Source: Lachnospiraceae bacterium
GTDB taxonomy: Bacteria; Bacillota; Clostridia; Lachnospirales; Lachnospiraceae
Assembly: GCA_021201665.1 (NCBI GenBank)
Contig: JAJQEO010000075.1
Location: forward strand, 1 to 64,000
Direction of reading: 5' to 3'
DNA length: 64,000 nucleotides
How positions within the stretch are numbered: position 1 is the stretch's first letter; the number at the start of each line of letters is the position of its first letter. This document shows, piece by piece, positions 51,689 to 60,736 of the stretch. The position numbers were made by a program, and so were the translations under genes. The notes beneath the pieces were generated by a model that was not told the origin of the DNA, made no database searches, and saw only the letters and a list, made by a program, of their open reading frames with translations.

Positions 51689-52765
51689 CTATTTCATCAG
51701 CTCCGCCCACTCATTGAGAATCTCCTCCCGCCACTGTACAGCCAGCTCCAGGTCAAAATCAATCAAATCAAAGGTCTCCTCCTCCTGCTCAAAATCAGTC
51801 CGTACGCTCCTGCGGCTCATGGTTTCCACAGCCAGTCTCTGTACATCCTCACTCACGATAAAATCCACAAACTGTTTCGCATTTTCCAGATGTTTCGTCC
51901 CCTGTACGATCGCGCAGCCGTCCGGCACCGCGCTCGTCCCTTCCTCAGGGTAGACAATCGTCAGATCATCTCCCGCCAGGATCCGCTTTCTCGCCGTCTC
52001 CTCCAACGTAATTCCTATCAGGCGCTTTCCGGAGACCACCTGGTCCACCACATCGCCGGAGCCTTCCGCCATCTCTCCATCCAGCGCACCGGCAAACGCC
52101 CGAAGCGCCTCATCCACTCCCAGATCCAGTGCCTGAATCATCGTCACCAGCATCGTGTAGCTGCTGCCGGAATTTGCCGGATCCGCAAAGGCGATCATCC
52201 CATCCCAGTCGCCGGACAGAAGATCCGCAAAGCTCTCCGGCGCCTCCGACGCGTCCACCAGCTTACTGTTATAGATCAGGACAATCGGCAGCCGGGTAAA
52301 GACCGTCCAAAAATCCCCGTCCGAGACATACTCGGCAGAGAGCAGATCCGCTGCACTGCTTCTGTACGATTCAAAATAATCTTTACAGGACTCATAGCTT
52401 TCCACCCCTCCGCCGAACATAACGTCGCATTCCTCTCCCGCAGCAATCCGGTCCAGGAGCTCCGCCGTGCCACCGTCCGTCACCTCCACCCAGATGCCGG
52501 TCCGCTCCTCAAACTCACGGATGATCGGCTCGTAAACCTCCTCTTTGTGGGAAGTAAAAACAATCAGGCGGTTCGAGTCTTCGAGGGCGGGCAAGAACGC
52601 ATCCTCTGAGGATTTTTCCCGGCAGCCTGTACAAAACAGAACCAGAAAAAGCGGCACCGCCGCACAAATATGGAAAATTCTCGAACCTCTCTCCAACACT
52701 ATGCCAGATGAATGCGGCACAAACCACAAATATATGTTATACGCAAACTGCATCACCCGTCTCAT
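51689..52765 (-). CDS. Substrate-binding lipoprotein, probable sensor partner of the kinase (HptA/AfuA-like)
   Basis: 358 residues from ATG 52765 (GAGG upstream). A long N-terminus leads into a hydrophobic stretch and lipobox LFCTGC with the lipidated Cys near residue 48. The mature part is a Fe3+/sugar-phosphate type binding protein: LIVFTSHKEEVYEPIIREFEERTG, CDVMFGGGVES, FADPANSGSSYTMLVTM and VPDGCAIVQGTKHLENAKQFVDFIVS. Located first in a binding protein-kinase-regulator series, it resembles HptA of staphylococcal HptARS, which senses hexose phosphate. The ligand is inferred, not shown. Confidence 0.88.
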   Translation of the reverse strand: MRRVMQFAYNIYLWFVPHSSGIVLERGSRIFHICAAVPLFLVLFCTGCREKSSEDAFLPALEDSNRLIVFTSHKEEVYEPIIREFEERTGIWVEVTDGGTAELLDRIAAGEECDVMFGGGVESYESCKDYFESYRSSAADLLSAEYVSDGDFWTVFTRLPIVLIYNSKLVDASEAPESFADLLSGDWDGMIAFADPANSGSSYTMLVTMIQALDLGVDEALRAFAGALDGEMAEGSGDVVDQVVSGKRLIGITLEETARKRILAGDDLTIVYPEEGTSAVPDGCAIVQGTKHLENAKQFVDFIVSEDVQRLAVETMSRRSVRTDFEQEEETFDLIDFDLELAVQWREEILNEWAELMK

Positions 52766-52962
52766 GAAACGCCTCGTCCTTTCAGAAAATCAGATCAGCT
52801 GGATTTACACGGAATTTACTACAAAGAGCGGAGTATTGTCCAATCCGGCCATCAGCAGCAGTCGTCGGACGATGAAACAGGCAAAGACCAGATGCAGCCC
52901 CGCCATCCCCACTTTCTGCATGCTCCCAAAATCATTTTCACCATTACCTTGAAATAGTTACA

Positions 52963-53724
52963 TTATCTATACAATGTTCTCAATTCCTCTAAAATATCTT
53001 TTTTCGTTTTACCTTTAATTCCCAGCTGCTTCAAATCCACTTCTTCCGATTCCATTCTTCCTGTAAATTCACTCACATCGGCAAAAACCGAATCTGGCAC
53101 GTGCAAAGATGTCTCCTGCTCATAATCAAGTAATTCTGTCAAACGAAAGACATCATTCTTATGCTTACGGATGTTTTTGCTGTCTATCTGTTCTCCTGCC
53201 GTTCTTCTGGCTGTCAGGTCCAGCCATGCCTTTATTTTGAATAATATCAGATATGGTACATCCAAAACGGTAACACCTGCCACATGCGTCCGCCCCTGTT
53301 TTAACAAGTCATAATAATCATCATCCAGCAGAATTGCTGAAAGGCTGGAAACATTTTCATCAATCGGCAGCGGAGTAAGAACTGCTTCTTCCGGCAACGC
53401 TATCACATCCGTTTTTCTCGTAAACAGTTCAATCATCACCGGATAATCTTTCGACACAGGATTCATAAAGCGATAAAACTGCGGTTCTCCTGTACTTTTA
53501 TTCCGATGCTCGTACCCTGCGCGCAGCACATATTCCCAAAAACGTTTTCCAAAGGAAACATCTATAGCCTCAACAATCAGAACAAGATCAATATCTTTTG
53601 TAGCTCGAAAGTCCATACCTTCATCTGTCATCAGCAGGTCGCAGGCTGTCCCTCCAATAATCGCATACTGATCCCCATATCCCTGAAACCATTCTCTGAA
53701 ACTCTCAATTCCTCTTACTATCAA
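52963..53724 (-). CDS. AbiEii/AbiGii-like nucleotidyltransferase (putative toxin)
   Basis: 253 residues. TTG 53724 follows GGAGGACGA and lies inside the upstream gene, overlapping it by 20 bp. The nucleotidyltransferase core is YAIIGGTACDLLMTD followed by FRATKDIDLVL (residues ~20-50), the pattern of AbiEii-type enzymes. Downstream parts (VTVLDVPYLILFKIKAWLDLTARR) match the helical half of the family. The overlap with a wHTH-type gene is the standard cognate antitoxin-toxin order. Members of the AbiE group transfer nucleotides to tRNA or give phage resistance. No transmembrane part or extra catalytic domain is visible. Confidence 0.8.
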   Translation of the reverse strand: MIVRGIESFREWFQGYGDQYAIIGGTACDLLMTDEGMDFRATKDIDLVLIVEAIDVSFGKRFWEYVLRAGYEHRNKSTGEPQFYRFMNPVSKDYPVMIELFTRKTDVIALPEEAVLTPLPIDENVSSLSAILLDDDYYDLLKQGRTHVAGVTVLDVPYLILFKIKAWLDLTARRTAGEQIDSKNIRKHKNDVFRLTELLDYEQETSLHVPDSVFADVSEFTGRMESEEVDLKQLGIKGKTKKDILEELRTLYR

Positions 53725-54664
53725 TCGTCCTCCACACCTGTGTCAGCATTTCTTCTACAGCCTCTTCAGTTCTTTCATCCCGATCATCCCGCAGAGAAAT
53801 TGCCAGAGAAAGCCTGTCCACGCACGCGCCATCTGACAATTTTTTCGGATCATATCTCCATAATTCCAATGCACACTGATCTTCAGAGCTTAGCAGTTGT
53901 TTTGAAGCTACATCCTCCCACGCCGCGATGCTGTCCGCAGCCAAAACCGTTACAGTCGGAGGATTCAACATGGAATATTCCGAGAGCGCACGATAACCGC
54001 TTAAAAGAAGCTCTTCTTTTATCTCTGCTTTTGGTACATAAATTACCCGTTTCACCGGATTCCGGAAAAAATCGATTGCTGCCGCAAACATTTCCTCCGG
54101 TTTTTTCTCTGAAAATATGACTTTCTGCACACCACGCTTTTCCGTATGCAGTAAATCCATTTCCTCCAACTGCCTCGATGCACGGGAAACAGAGGTAGGC
54201 GTAAACCGCAGTTTATCAACCGCTTTACTCGTCAGCATCTCCCCGCAGCCCTGATAAATATAATAAAGCAGCAAAAGCTGTGCAGATGGAAGCATTGCTT
54301 CCACATCTGGCCGCTCCCCGTTACATCGTTCCTGAAGATATACGGCCATAAACGGAAGATAAATCTGCTTTCCATCCACGATAAACGGTATCCGTTCACG
54401 CAGCAGATATTCTTTCTGACGGTAAGTAAGGGATTCCGGCACAAGAACAGCTGGCATCCCTGCTGCCCTTTGGATTCGGTCAATCTGTTTCCTGATTGCA
54501 CTCGCAGCATCTAATTCCGTCTTTGGATAAAGAAATATTGCTCCTTTTCCATCAAGAGTGATCATCTGCATCCGATACCGGGCATGAATAAAATTCGGCA
54601 AGGATCCTATTTTATCGTCTTTATATATCACGCGAATACCAAGCACACGATTTAAAAATTCCAA
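53705..54664 (-). CDS. wHTH protein, putative antitoxin/regulator paired with the nucleotidyltransferase
   Basis: 319 residues from TTG 54664, chosen because AAGGGGAG is nine bases upstream; the longer frame to 54727 covers the promoter. The N-terminal ~125 residues are a nuclease-like or sensor-like alpha/beta domain of unknown type (MQMITLDGKGAIFLYPK, LRERIPFIVDGKQIYLP). A winged HTH lies at ~140-195 (MLTSKAVDKLRFTPTSVSRASRQLEEMDLLHTEKRG). The C-terminal third resembles AbiEi-like antitoxin tails in being helical and acidic. It overlaps its partner by 20 bp. It could autoregulate the promoter at 54699. Confidence 0.68.
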   Translation of the reverse strand: MEFLNRVLGIRVIYKDDKIGSLPNFIHARYRMQMITLDGKGAIFLYPKTELDAASAIRKQIDRIQRAAGMPAVLVPESLTYRQKEYLLRERIPFIVDGKQIYLPFMAVYLQERCNGERPDVEAMLPSAQLLLLYYIYQGCGEMLTSKAVDKLRFTPTSVSRASRQLEEMDLLHTEKRGVQKVIFSEKKPEEMFAAAIDFFRNPVKRVIYVPKAEIKEELLLSGYRALSEYSMLNPPTVTVLAADSIAAWEDVASKQLLSSEDQCALELWRYDPKKLSDGACVDRLSLAISLRDDRDERTEEAVEEMLTQVWRTIDSKRN

Positions 54665-54698
54665 CGCAGCATTACTCCCCTTTTTAATTTTTATTTGT

Positions 54699-54727
54699 AT
54701 TATAACTTGTTTTTTGTTTTTATTCAA
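54699..54727 (-). promoter_or_regulatory. sigma-A promoter of the AbiE-like pair
   Basis: Minus strand TTGAAT (54722-54727), 17-bp spacer, TATAAT (54699-54704). The start site would fall about 30 bp before TTG 54664, supporting the shorter protein. Confidence 0.75.
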
Positions 54728-54852
54728 TTAAAAGTTAAAATAAGATTGTTTTTTCCGCCACCATCCGCTTTACCTCATCATCCGGGATGCTCCCGTCCAG
54801 GATGATCGTATTCCAGTGCTTATATACGCTTGCTTCAACTCTTCTTCCGATA
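54724..54852 (-). pseudogene. 3' fragment of an MmcQ/YjbR (DUF419) gene
   Basis: Minus frame ending at TGA 54724 reads RRVEASVYKHWNTIILDG and then SIPDDEVKRMVAEKTIL, the typical C-terminus of MmcQ/YjbR proteins. No 5' part is present. Confidence 0.6.
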
Positions 54853-55056
54853 TCCTCCTAACGCTATTTCCAGCAGTTCTGCCGCCACCTGATGATCCCT
54901 GATTCGCATGAGATTGTCCCAGACATCCACTTTGCCAAGCAGGTTCATCCCGCCATGCCATACCAGTTCATCATCTATGTATAAGCCGGCCGCCCTGGTC
55001 TGGGTCATACGTCTCCGCATGATCAACAGTCTCCTCAAACGAATTGATATCTTCAT
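54835..55056 (-). pseudogene. 3' fragment of a phospholipase-D-like helicase gene
   Basis: The frame reads IDDELVWHGGMNLLGK followed by VDVWDNLMRI and AAELLEIAL, a stretch I associate with the C-terminus of DEAD/DEAH helicases that carry a PLD-like domain. Nothing of the helicase core is present. It joins the MmcQ/YjbR fragment, suggesting an old deletion. Confidence 0.5.
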
Positions 55057-55149
55057 ATGCTATTGGTATATGTCCATTTTAGTAGTGTCTCATTGCCCGG
55101 GAATTTGACTGCGCTTTAGTCCGTCCTAAACGCGTGCCACTGGTACTCA

Positions 55150-55198
55150 GTTTCTTCATAACTCCGGCTGCCTGGCTCGCTGCTTCGCGGGAATAAAA
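55150..55198 (+). repeat. Family C repeat, copy 2
   Basis: Matches 21981-22028, including GCTTCGCGGGAATAAA. Part of a ~450-bp stretch (55060-55520) with no gene. Confidence 0.55.
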
Positions 55199-55520
55199 GG
55201 AAAAGGGTTACACTTCGCTCGAGCCGCGCAAGGTAATGTGCAGAAAATTTTCGACATTTTCGCAATTTTCCAAAATTATTTCGGACTTTTCGTCAGGCGC
55301 CCTGTTTTTTAGACTTCCGTTCTTGTCCTTTTTCTTCATTCGTATTAAGATATTATAAGAAAACCGCTTCGCATAATGTTCCAAAATCCGGCGATTTTTT
55401 CGTTAATATATCTGTCGTTAATATACAGACAATTATGGCACCCGAATTACGATGCAGCTCATAAACATAACATGTAACCAAATCCCTAATAAGATTCCCC
55501 ACCATAAAGGAGGCGTACCC

Positions 55521-58142
55521 ATGGCAGCATTTGAAAAAGTAAAAAGCGGTCTCTCCGGTCTGGACCGGATCCTGGATAATATCCGGCTCGGCGACAATGT
55601 CGTCTGGCAGGTGACTGATTTGTCCGAATATCATTTTTTTGTAGAACCGTACATCCGGCAGGCTATCGAAGATCAGCGGAACCTTGTCTACATCCGCTTC
55701 GCCCAGCATCCGCCGATCTTCCCTCTTCCCGAGGAGCCGGAGCTTTCGAAGGACTGTGAGGTCTCCTGCATCCTTCCGGAGGGAGGAATTCACGTCTATC
55801 GATTTGACCCGGAGGTCGGCTTTGAGCAGTTCACGGTCGCCATCCACGATGTGATCACAAAGGAGGGCCGGGACGCTTTTTATGTGTTCGACAGCCTCTC
55901 CGAGCTGCAGTCAGCCTGGTATACAGACCTGATGATGGGCAACTTTTTCTGTGTGACCTGCCCTTATCTGTTTATCCTCGACACGGTCGCGTTTTTCCCG
56001 CTGATCCGGGGGCGGCATTCCTTCGACGCAGTCGCGCGCATCCGCGAAACGACACAGCTGCTGCTCGATGTGCACTCGGACGGCTCCGCGATCTATGTCC
56101 ACCCGCTCAAGGTCTGGAAGCGCTATTCGTCCACCATGTTCCTGCCGCATTTTTGCAGCGGAACGGACGATAACTTTGAACCGCTGACCGATCCGGTAGA
56201 GGCCAGCCGCTACTATTCCCTGATCAAATCCTCCTCGACCTTTAAACAGGAGCAATCCTACGATAGCTACGACCGCTTCTTCTCCAAGGCAAAGGCGGAC
56301 TATCAGGCGGGATATTTTACGAAAAATACGGAATCCATGATCATCGAGAGCATGATGAGCCGCGACCCGAAAATGCAGGAGCTGATTCACCAGTTTTTCG
56401 AGGCGGAGGATTACTTTACCCTGCGCGACCGGATGATCGGCAGCGGCGCGATCGGCGGCAAGGCCTGCGGCATGCTGCTGGCCCGCAAGATCGTAGAAAA
56501 AAAGCTGGACGGCTACCACAAGCATGCGGAGCAGCATGATTCCTTCTACATCGGCTCCGACATTTTTTACACCTACATCGTCTCCAACGGCTGCTGGAAC
56601 CTGCGCATTGCGCAGCGCACCAGCGAGGGCTACATGGAAAAGGCCGGAGAGCTCAAGGAAGGCCTGCTTCACGGCAAATTTTCTGCGGCGACCCGCGAGC
56701 AGTTCCGGAATATGCTGGAATACTATGGCCAGAACCCGATTATTGTCCGCTCCTCCAGCCTTCTGGAGGACGGCTTCGGCAATGCGTTCGCCGGGAAATA
56801 CGAGTCCGTCTTCTGCCCCAACCGGGGTGAGATTGAGGAGCGCATGGAGGCCTTTGAGAACGCGGTGCGCATCGTCTACGCCAGCACGATGGACCCGTCC
56901 GCCCTGGAATACCGCCGCAGCCGAGGCCTCGACCACAAGGACGAGCAGATGGCAATCCTGGTGCAGCGCGTCTCCGGCGCCTATTACGGTCCCTATTTTA
57001 TGCCCTGTACCGCCGGTGTGGGCTACAGCTACAGCGCTTACAAATGGATGCCCGATATGGATCCGTCCGCCGGCATGCTGCGCATCGTGATGGGACTCGG
57101 CACAAAGGCGGTCGACCGCACGGAAAACGACTATCCGCGCCTGGTCAACCTCGACCGCCCGGAGGTCACCATGCTGACAAATGTTGCGGACAAACACCGC
57201 TTTTCCCAGCACAAAATCGACGTCATCAATATGGAGAAAAATCAAGTGGAGGAGGTGTCCCTTTCCACCCTTGTCCCCTATATGCCCCGCTGGTACAAAA
57301 ACACCGTGCTGGAGCACGACACCGAGGCGGAGGACCGCCTGCGCGAGGCCGGACGCTACCGGGACGTCTTCTTTGTCAGCTGCCAGCAGCTGCTGGCGAA
57401 CCGCAAGTTCACCTCGATGATGAAAAAGACCCTGCACGAGCTTCAGGAGGCCTACGGAAACCCGGTCGATATCGAATACACAGTAAACTTAAGCAAGGAA
57501 AACGATTTCGTCGTCAACCTCCTGCAATGCCGTCCGCTGTATGTCGGCAAGGACGGCGGCAAAATCCAGATGCCGGACGTCCTTCCGGAAAAGGTGTTCT
57601 TTGAAATCCGTGAATCCTCCATGGGACAGTCCTGTGTCCGGCCGATCGACGTCGTGATCCAGGTCGAGCCAAAGGAATACTATGAATTCGAGCATGTAAA
57701 AAAGCCCCTGGTCGCGGAAGCGATCGGAGCCGTCAATCAATATTACAAGGGAAAAGGACGCCACATCCTGCTCACCGTACCGGGCCGCATCGGCACCAGC
57801 TCGCCGGAGCTCGGCGTACCGGTACGCTTCGTGGACATCTCCGGCGTCGACGCGATCTGCGAGGTAACCGACAACCGCGCCGGATACATGCCCGAGCTCA
57901 GCTACGGCAGCCACATGTTCCAGGATCTCGTGGAGGCCGACATCTTCTACGGAGCGATCTTCGGCGACCGCCGCACTATTTCCTATCAGAGGGACTTCTT
58001 TGAGGGACAGCCAAACCTCTTCCCGCAGATCTGCCCCGACTGCGCGGAGCTGTCCTCCATCGTGCGCGTGTATGAAGCCGAAGACATGAAGCTGTGGGTG
58101 GACGGGATCCAGAACCATGTGATCTGTGCGATACAACACTAA
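55521..58142 (+). CDS. PEP/pyruvate-binding (PPDK-like) protein with RecA/KaiC-like N-terminal domain
   Basis: 873 residues from ATG 55521, placed by AGGAGG. Residues 1-200 look like a RecA/KaiC-type domain: GLSGLDRILDNIRLGDNVVW at the start and a Walker B-like AFYVFDSLSELQSAW, but the expected P-loop is missing. The central ~400 residues are the ATP-grasp domain of PEP synthase/PPDK: GSGAIGGKACGMLLAR, IIVRSSSLLEDGFGNAFAGKY and LLQCRPL. The phosphohistidine swivel (GGxTSHAA) and the PEP-binding barrel were not found, so it is not a complete PEP synthase. The C-terminal ~200 residues are unrecognised. The gene is single and convergent with the P-type ATPase. Confidence 0.82.
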   Translation: MAAFEKVKSGLSGLDRILDNIRLGDNVVWQVTDLSEYHFFVEPYIRQAIEDQRNLVYIRFAQHPPIFPLPEEPELSKDCEVSCILPEGGIHVYRFDPEVGFEQFTVAIHDVITKEGRDAFYVFDSLSELQSAWYTDLMMGNFFCVTCPYLFILDTVAFFPLIRGRHSFDAVARIRETTQLLLDVHSDGSAIYVHPLKVWKRYSSTMFLPHFCSGTDDNFEPLTDPVEASRYYSLIKSSSTFKQEQSYDSYDRFFSKAKADYQAGYFTKNTESMIIESMMSRDPKMQELIHQFFEAEDYFTLRDRMIGSGAIGGKACGMLLARKIVEKKLDGYHKHAEQHDSFYIGSDIFYTYIVSNGCWNLRIAQRTSEGYMEKAGELKEGLLHGKFSAATREQFRNMLEYYGQNPIIVRSSSLLEDGFGNAFAGKYESVFCPNRGEIEERMEAFENAVRIVYASTMDPSALEYRRSRGLDHKDEQMAILVQRVSGAYYGPYFMPCTAGVGYSYSAYKWMPDMDPSAGMLRIVMGLGTKAVDRTENDYPRLVNLDRPEVTMLTNVADKHRFSQHKIDVINMEKNQVEEVSLSTLVPYMPRWYKNTVLEHDTEAEDRLREAGRYRDVFFVSCQQLLANRKFTSMMKKTLHELQEAYGNPVDIEYTVNLSKENDFVVNLLQCRPLYVGKDGGKIQMPDVLPEKVFFEIRESSMGQSCVRPIDVVIQVEPKEYYEFEHVKKPLVAEAIGAVNQYYKGKGRHILLTVPGRIGTSSPELGVPVRFVDISGVDAICEVTDNRAGYMPELSYGSHMFQDLVEADIFYGAIFGDRRTISYQRDFFEGQPNLFPQICPDCAELSSIVRVYEAEDMKLWVDGIQNHVICAIQH

Positions 58143-58250
58143 AATTAGCCGCAAATCTTAATCTGAACAATATTTCTTTTCCAGAAAACATCAACGCCAT
58201 AATCAGTTTAGAGCAATACGTCTATAAAGGAAAAAAGTAATTCCAGCAAA

Positions 58251-58280
58251 GGACGCGAGGCTTGTAAACCACTCGCGTCC
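58251..58280. terminator. Convergent terminator hairpin
   Basis: 9-bp perfect stem GGACGCGAG/CTCGCGTCC, 12-nt loop, between the PPDK-like gene and the P-type ATPase gene. Confidence 0.6.
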
Positions 58281-58286
58281 CGAGAT

Positions 58287-60404
58287 TCATAATAAGTCGC
58301 CCATACTCCGCATCCCGATCAGCAGCGTCGAGGTATTGTGCAGCAGCGCGGAAGTCGTCGGCGCCAGTATGCCCAACGTGCCCAGCGCGATCAGGGAGGT
58401 GTTGAATCCGACGATCACCCGGTAATTCTGCCGGATCCGCCCCATCAGCGCGTCGCTGAGCCGCTTTAGTGTGACCAGCTCGTACAGATCGTCGGCACCG
58501 ACCGTGATGTCGGCAATCTCCCGGGCGATCTCTGCGCCGTCGCTGATCGCGATGCCGACGTCCGCCGCGGAAAGCGCGGGGGAGTCGTTGATACCGTCCC
58601 CGATCATGATCACCTTGCGGCCCTGGGATTTTTCCCGGTCTACAAATTTTGCCTTGTCTTCGGGCAGCACCTCCGAATAATATTCATCCACGCCGACCTG
58701 GGCGGCCACAGCAGCGGCTGTCCGCTCGCCATCGCCAGTCATCATCACAATCTTGCCAATCCCCGCCTCCTTCAGAAGACGCAGGGCTTCCCCGGCCTCC
58801 GGCCGGATCGGGTCCTCGATGCAGATAACGGCAGCCAGCTCATTTTCAACCGCAAAATACAGGTGCGAATACTCTGCCGGGAGGGAATCAAACAGCTCCT
58901 GCTTTCCTTTCGGAATCGTACAGCCTTCGTCCTCGAATACGAAGTGATAGCTTCCGATCACCATCTTCTTGCCATCCACCATGGAGGAAATGCCATGCGC
59001 CACAATATAGGAAACGGTGGAATGCTTCTCCTCATGTGTCAGATGCTTCTGCTCTGCTGCCTTTACGACTGCTTTTGCCATGGAATGAGGAAAATGCTCC
59101 TCCAGGCAGGCTGCCGTGCGGAGCAGCTCATCTGGCTCTTCCCCGTCAAAGGAAACCACATCCACAACGGTAGGCTGCGCTTTCGTGAGTGTCCCGGTCT
59201 TGTCAAAGACGACCGTGTCCGCCTCCGCGACAGCCTCCAGGAACCGCCCGCCTTTTACAGTGATGCTGTGCGCGCTCGCCTCACGGATCGCTGAGAGTAC
59301 CGAAATCGGCATCGCCAGCTTCAGCGCACAGGAAAAATCTACCATCAGCACGGAGACTGCCTTGGTCGCATTGCGCGTGAGCAGCCAGGTAAGCGCCGAG
59401 CCGCCCAGCGTGTACGGAACCAGCCTGTCCGCCAGATGCTCCGCTTTGCTCTCAAGCGAGGACTTCAGCTTTTCCGTGTCCTCGATCATCGCAACGATCT
59501 TTTCATAGCGGCTGCTGCCGCCAGTTTTCTCCACACGGATGGTCAGCTCCCCTTCTTCAAGAACCGTCCCCGCGTAGACATAACCGCCCTCGCATTTACG
59601 CACCGGAATGCCCTCACCGGTCATCGACGCCTGGTTCACCATGCCCTCGCCGACCATGACCTTCCCATCAAATGGGATAACCGTTCCCATGCGCACACGA
59701 ATCACATCTCCGGCTCTGATCTCAGAAACTGGAACTAATCTTTCACATGGGTGGCTGTCTTTTCCTGTCTTTTCACTAAGGGCAGTTTCTTCCTCGACCA
59801 GCCACACCTTTGTCACCCCGAGTGACATGCTTCTGGCCAGGTCGCCGACTGAACGCTTGTGCGTCCATTCCTCGAGTGTCTCGCCGATGCCGAGCAGGAA
59901 CATCACGGAAGAAGCTGTCGTAAAATCTGCCCGCAGTACAGACACCCCGATCGCCGCCGCATCCAGCACCGGCACCTCAATCTTACGCGCCGAGAGCGTC
60001 CGGATCCCTTTCCAGATGTAGGGAACCGCTTTCGCACAGGTAATCGCCGTACACAAAGGCGCCGGAAGAAAAATCCTGCGTCCAAAATGCACAATCGTCT
60101 GCGTCACCAGCTTATCAAAATATTCACTGTTTAATTCCCGGCCGCTGCTTGCAAAATAGGATTCCGGAACCGCCCGCTCTGCCTGCCGGCCCTGAAACTT
60201 CTGCAGCAGACGAAGCACCGCACTGCGGCTGCCGCTGTAGCAGATCACCACGTCCGCCGTCCGCTCATAGATTTTGGCAGACTTCACATTCTCCTGCGTA
60301 TCCAGATAATACTGCAGAACATCCGCCTCGTGAAAGCTCAGGCGTCTCCGGAGCAGATGCACACGCAGCCGCCCTCTGATTTCATGCTTGATCTGAAACC
60401 TCAT
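58287..60404 (-). CDS. P1B-type heavy-metal ATPase lacking the CPC motif
   Basis: 705 residues. The N-terminal ~65 residues resemble an HMA-like fold without its CxxC (HEIRGRLRVHLLRRRLSFHEAD). The actuator has MTGEGIPV, the P domain FDKTGTLT, then the MMTGDGERTAAAVA and GDGINDSPALSAADVGIAI hinge motifs. The ion-site helix reads FSCALKLAMPI instead of CPCALxLATP, so the metal is not Cu/Zn by the usual rule. The ~8 membrane helices are short. It overlaps the upstream DUF6110-like gene by ATGA. Such pairs are common in Lachnospiraceae; the transported ion is unknown. Confidence 0.9.
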   Translation of the reverse strand: MRFQIKHEIRGRLRVHLLRRRLSFHEADVLQYYLDTQENVKSAKIYERTADVVICYSGSRSAVLRLLQKFQGRQAERAVPESYFASSGRELNSEYFDKLVTQTIVHFGRRIFLPAPLCTAITCAKAVPYIWKGIRTLSARKIEVPVLDAAAIGVSVLRADFTTASSVMFLLGIGETLEEWTHKRSVGDLARSMSLGVTKVWLVEEETALSEKTGKDSHPCERLVPVSEIRAGDVIRVRMGTVIPFDGKVMVGEGMVNQASMTGEGIPVRKCEGGYVYAGTVLEEGELTIRVEKTGGSSRYEKIVAMIEDTEKLKSSLESKAEHLADRLVPYTLGGSALTWLLTRNATKAVSVLMVDFSCALKLAMPISVLSAIREASAHSITVKGGRFLEAVAEADTVVFDKTGTLTKAQPTVVDVVSFDGEEPDELLRTAACLEEHFPHSMAKAVVKAAEQKHLTHEEKHSTVSYIVAHGISSMVDGKKMVIGSYHFVFEDEGCTIPKGKQELFDSLPAEYSHLYFAVENELAAVICIEDPIRPEAGEALRLLKEAGIGKIVMMTGDGERTAAAVAAQVGVDEYYSEVLPEDKAKFVDREKSQGRKVIMIGDGINDSPALSAADVGIAISDGAEIAREIADITVGADDLYELVTLKRLSDALMGRIRQNYRVIVGFNTSLIALGTLGILAPTTSALLHNTSTLLIGMRSMGDLL

Positions 60405-60736
60405 ATGTCCTCATCGGCTTCTTCGCCATCTTCGCTGTCTTCGTCGTCCTCGTCTTCCTCTTCATCGTCATCAAACTCGAAGTCAAAAGCATCACCAAAT
60501 ACAGCGTCCTCTTCCGCGCGTTCCTCATTAATCATCTGCGCCTCGGCATAAATATCCTCCGCGCCCTCCTGCACGGCCGCAGCTGTATCCAGAATGCACT
60601 CCTTCGCACGCAGCACGGCAGCCGTACACTGTGTGTAAAACTTTCTCGCGTCCTTACTCGTCAGAATCTTAATCCCGGCCGTTCCAAACAAAACTCCCGC
60701 CGCAAATAATCCCGCTCCTGCTTTTTTCACTGCCAT
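60401..60736 (-). CDS. DUF6110-like small protein with acidic tail
   Basis: 111 residues from ATG 60736 (AAGGAGGAA upstream); the frame reaches 60943 without support. One N-terminal hydrophobic helix (GAGLFAAGVLFGTAGIKIL, ~6-24), then a conserved helix with SKDARKFYTQCTAAVLRAKECI, and a 28-residue tail almost entirely Asp/Glu. Its four-base overlap with the ATPase gene points to translational coupling. The acidic tail may collect metal for the pump or control it; this is inference. Confidence 0.8.
   Translation of the reverse strand: MAVKKAGAGLFAAGVLFGTAGIKILTSKDARKFYTQCTAAVLRAKECILDTAAAVQEGAEDIYAEAQMINEERAEEDAVFGDAFDFEFDDDEEEDEDDEDSEDGEEADEDI

Noticed and set aside
55911-57437. 508-codon minus-strand frame opposite the PPDK-like gene
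   Set aside because: His/Val/Gly/Ala-rich mirror of a GC-biased coding strand; the plus strand has clear ATP-grasp motifs and a ribosome site.
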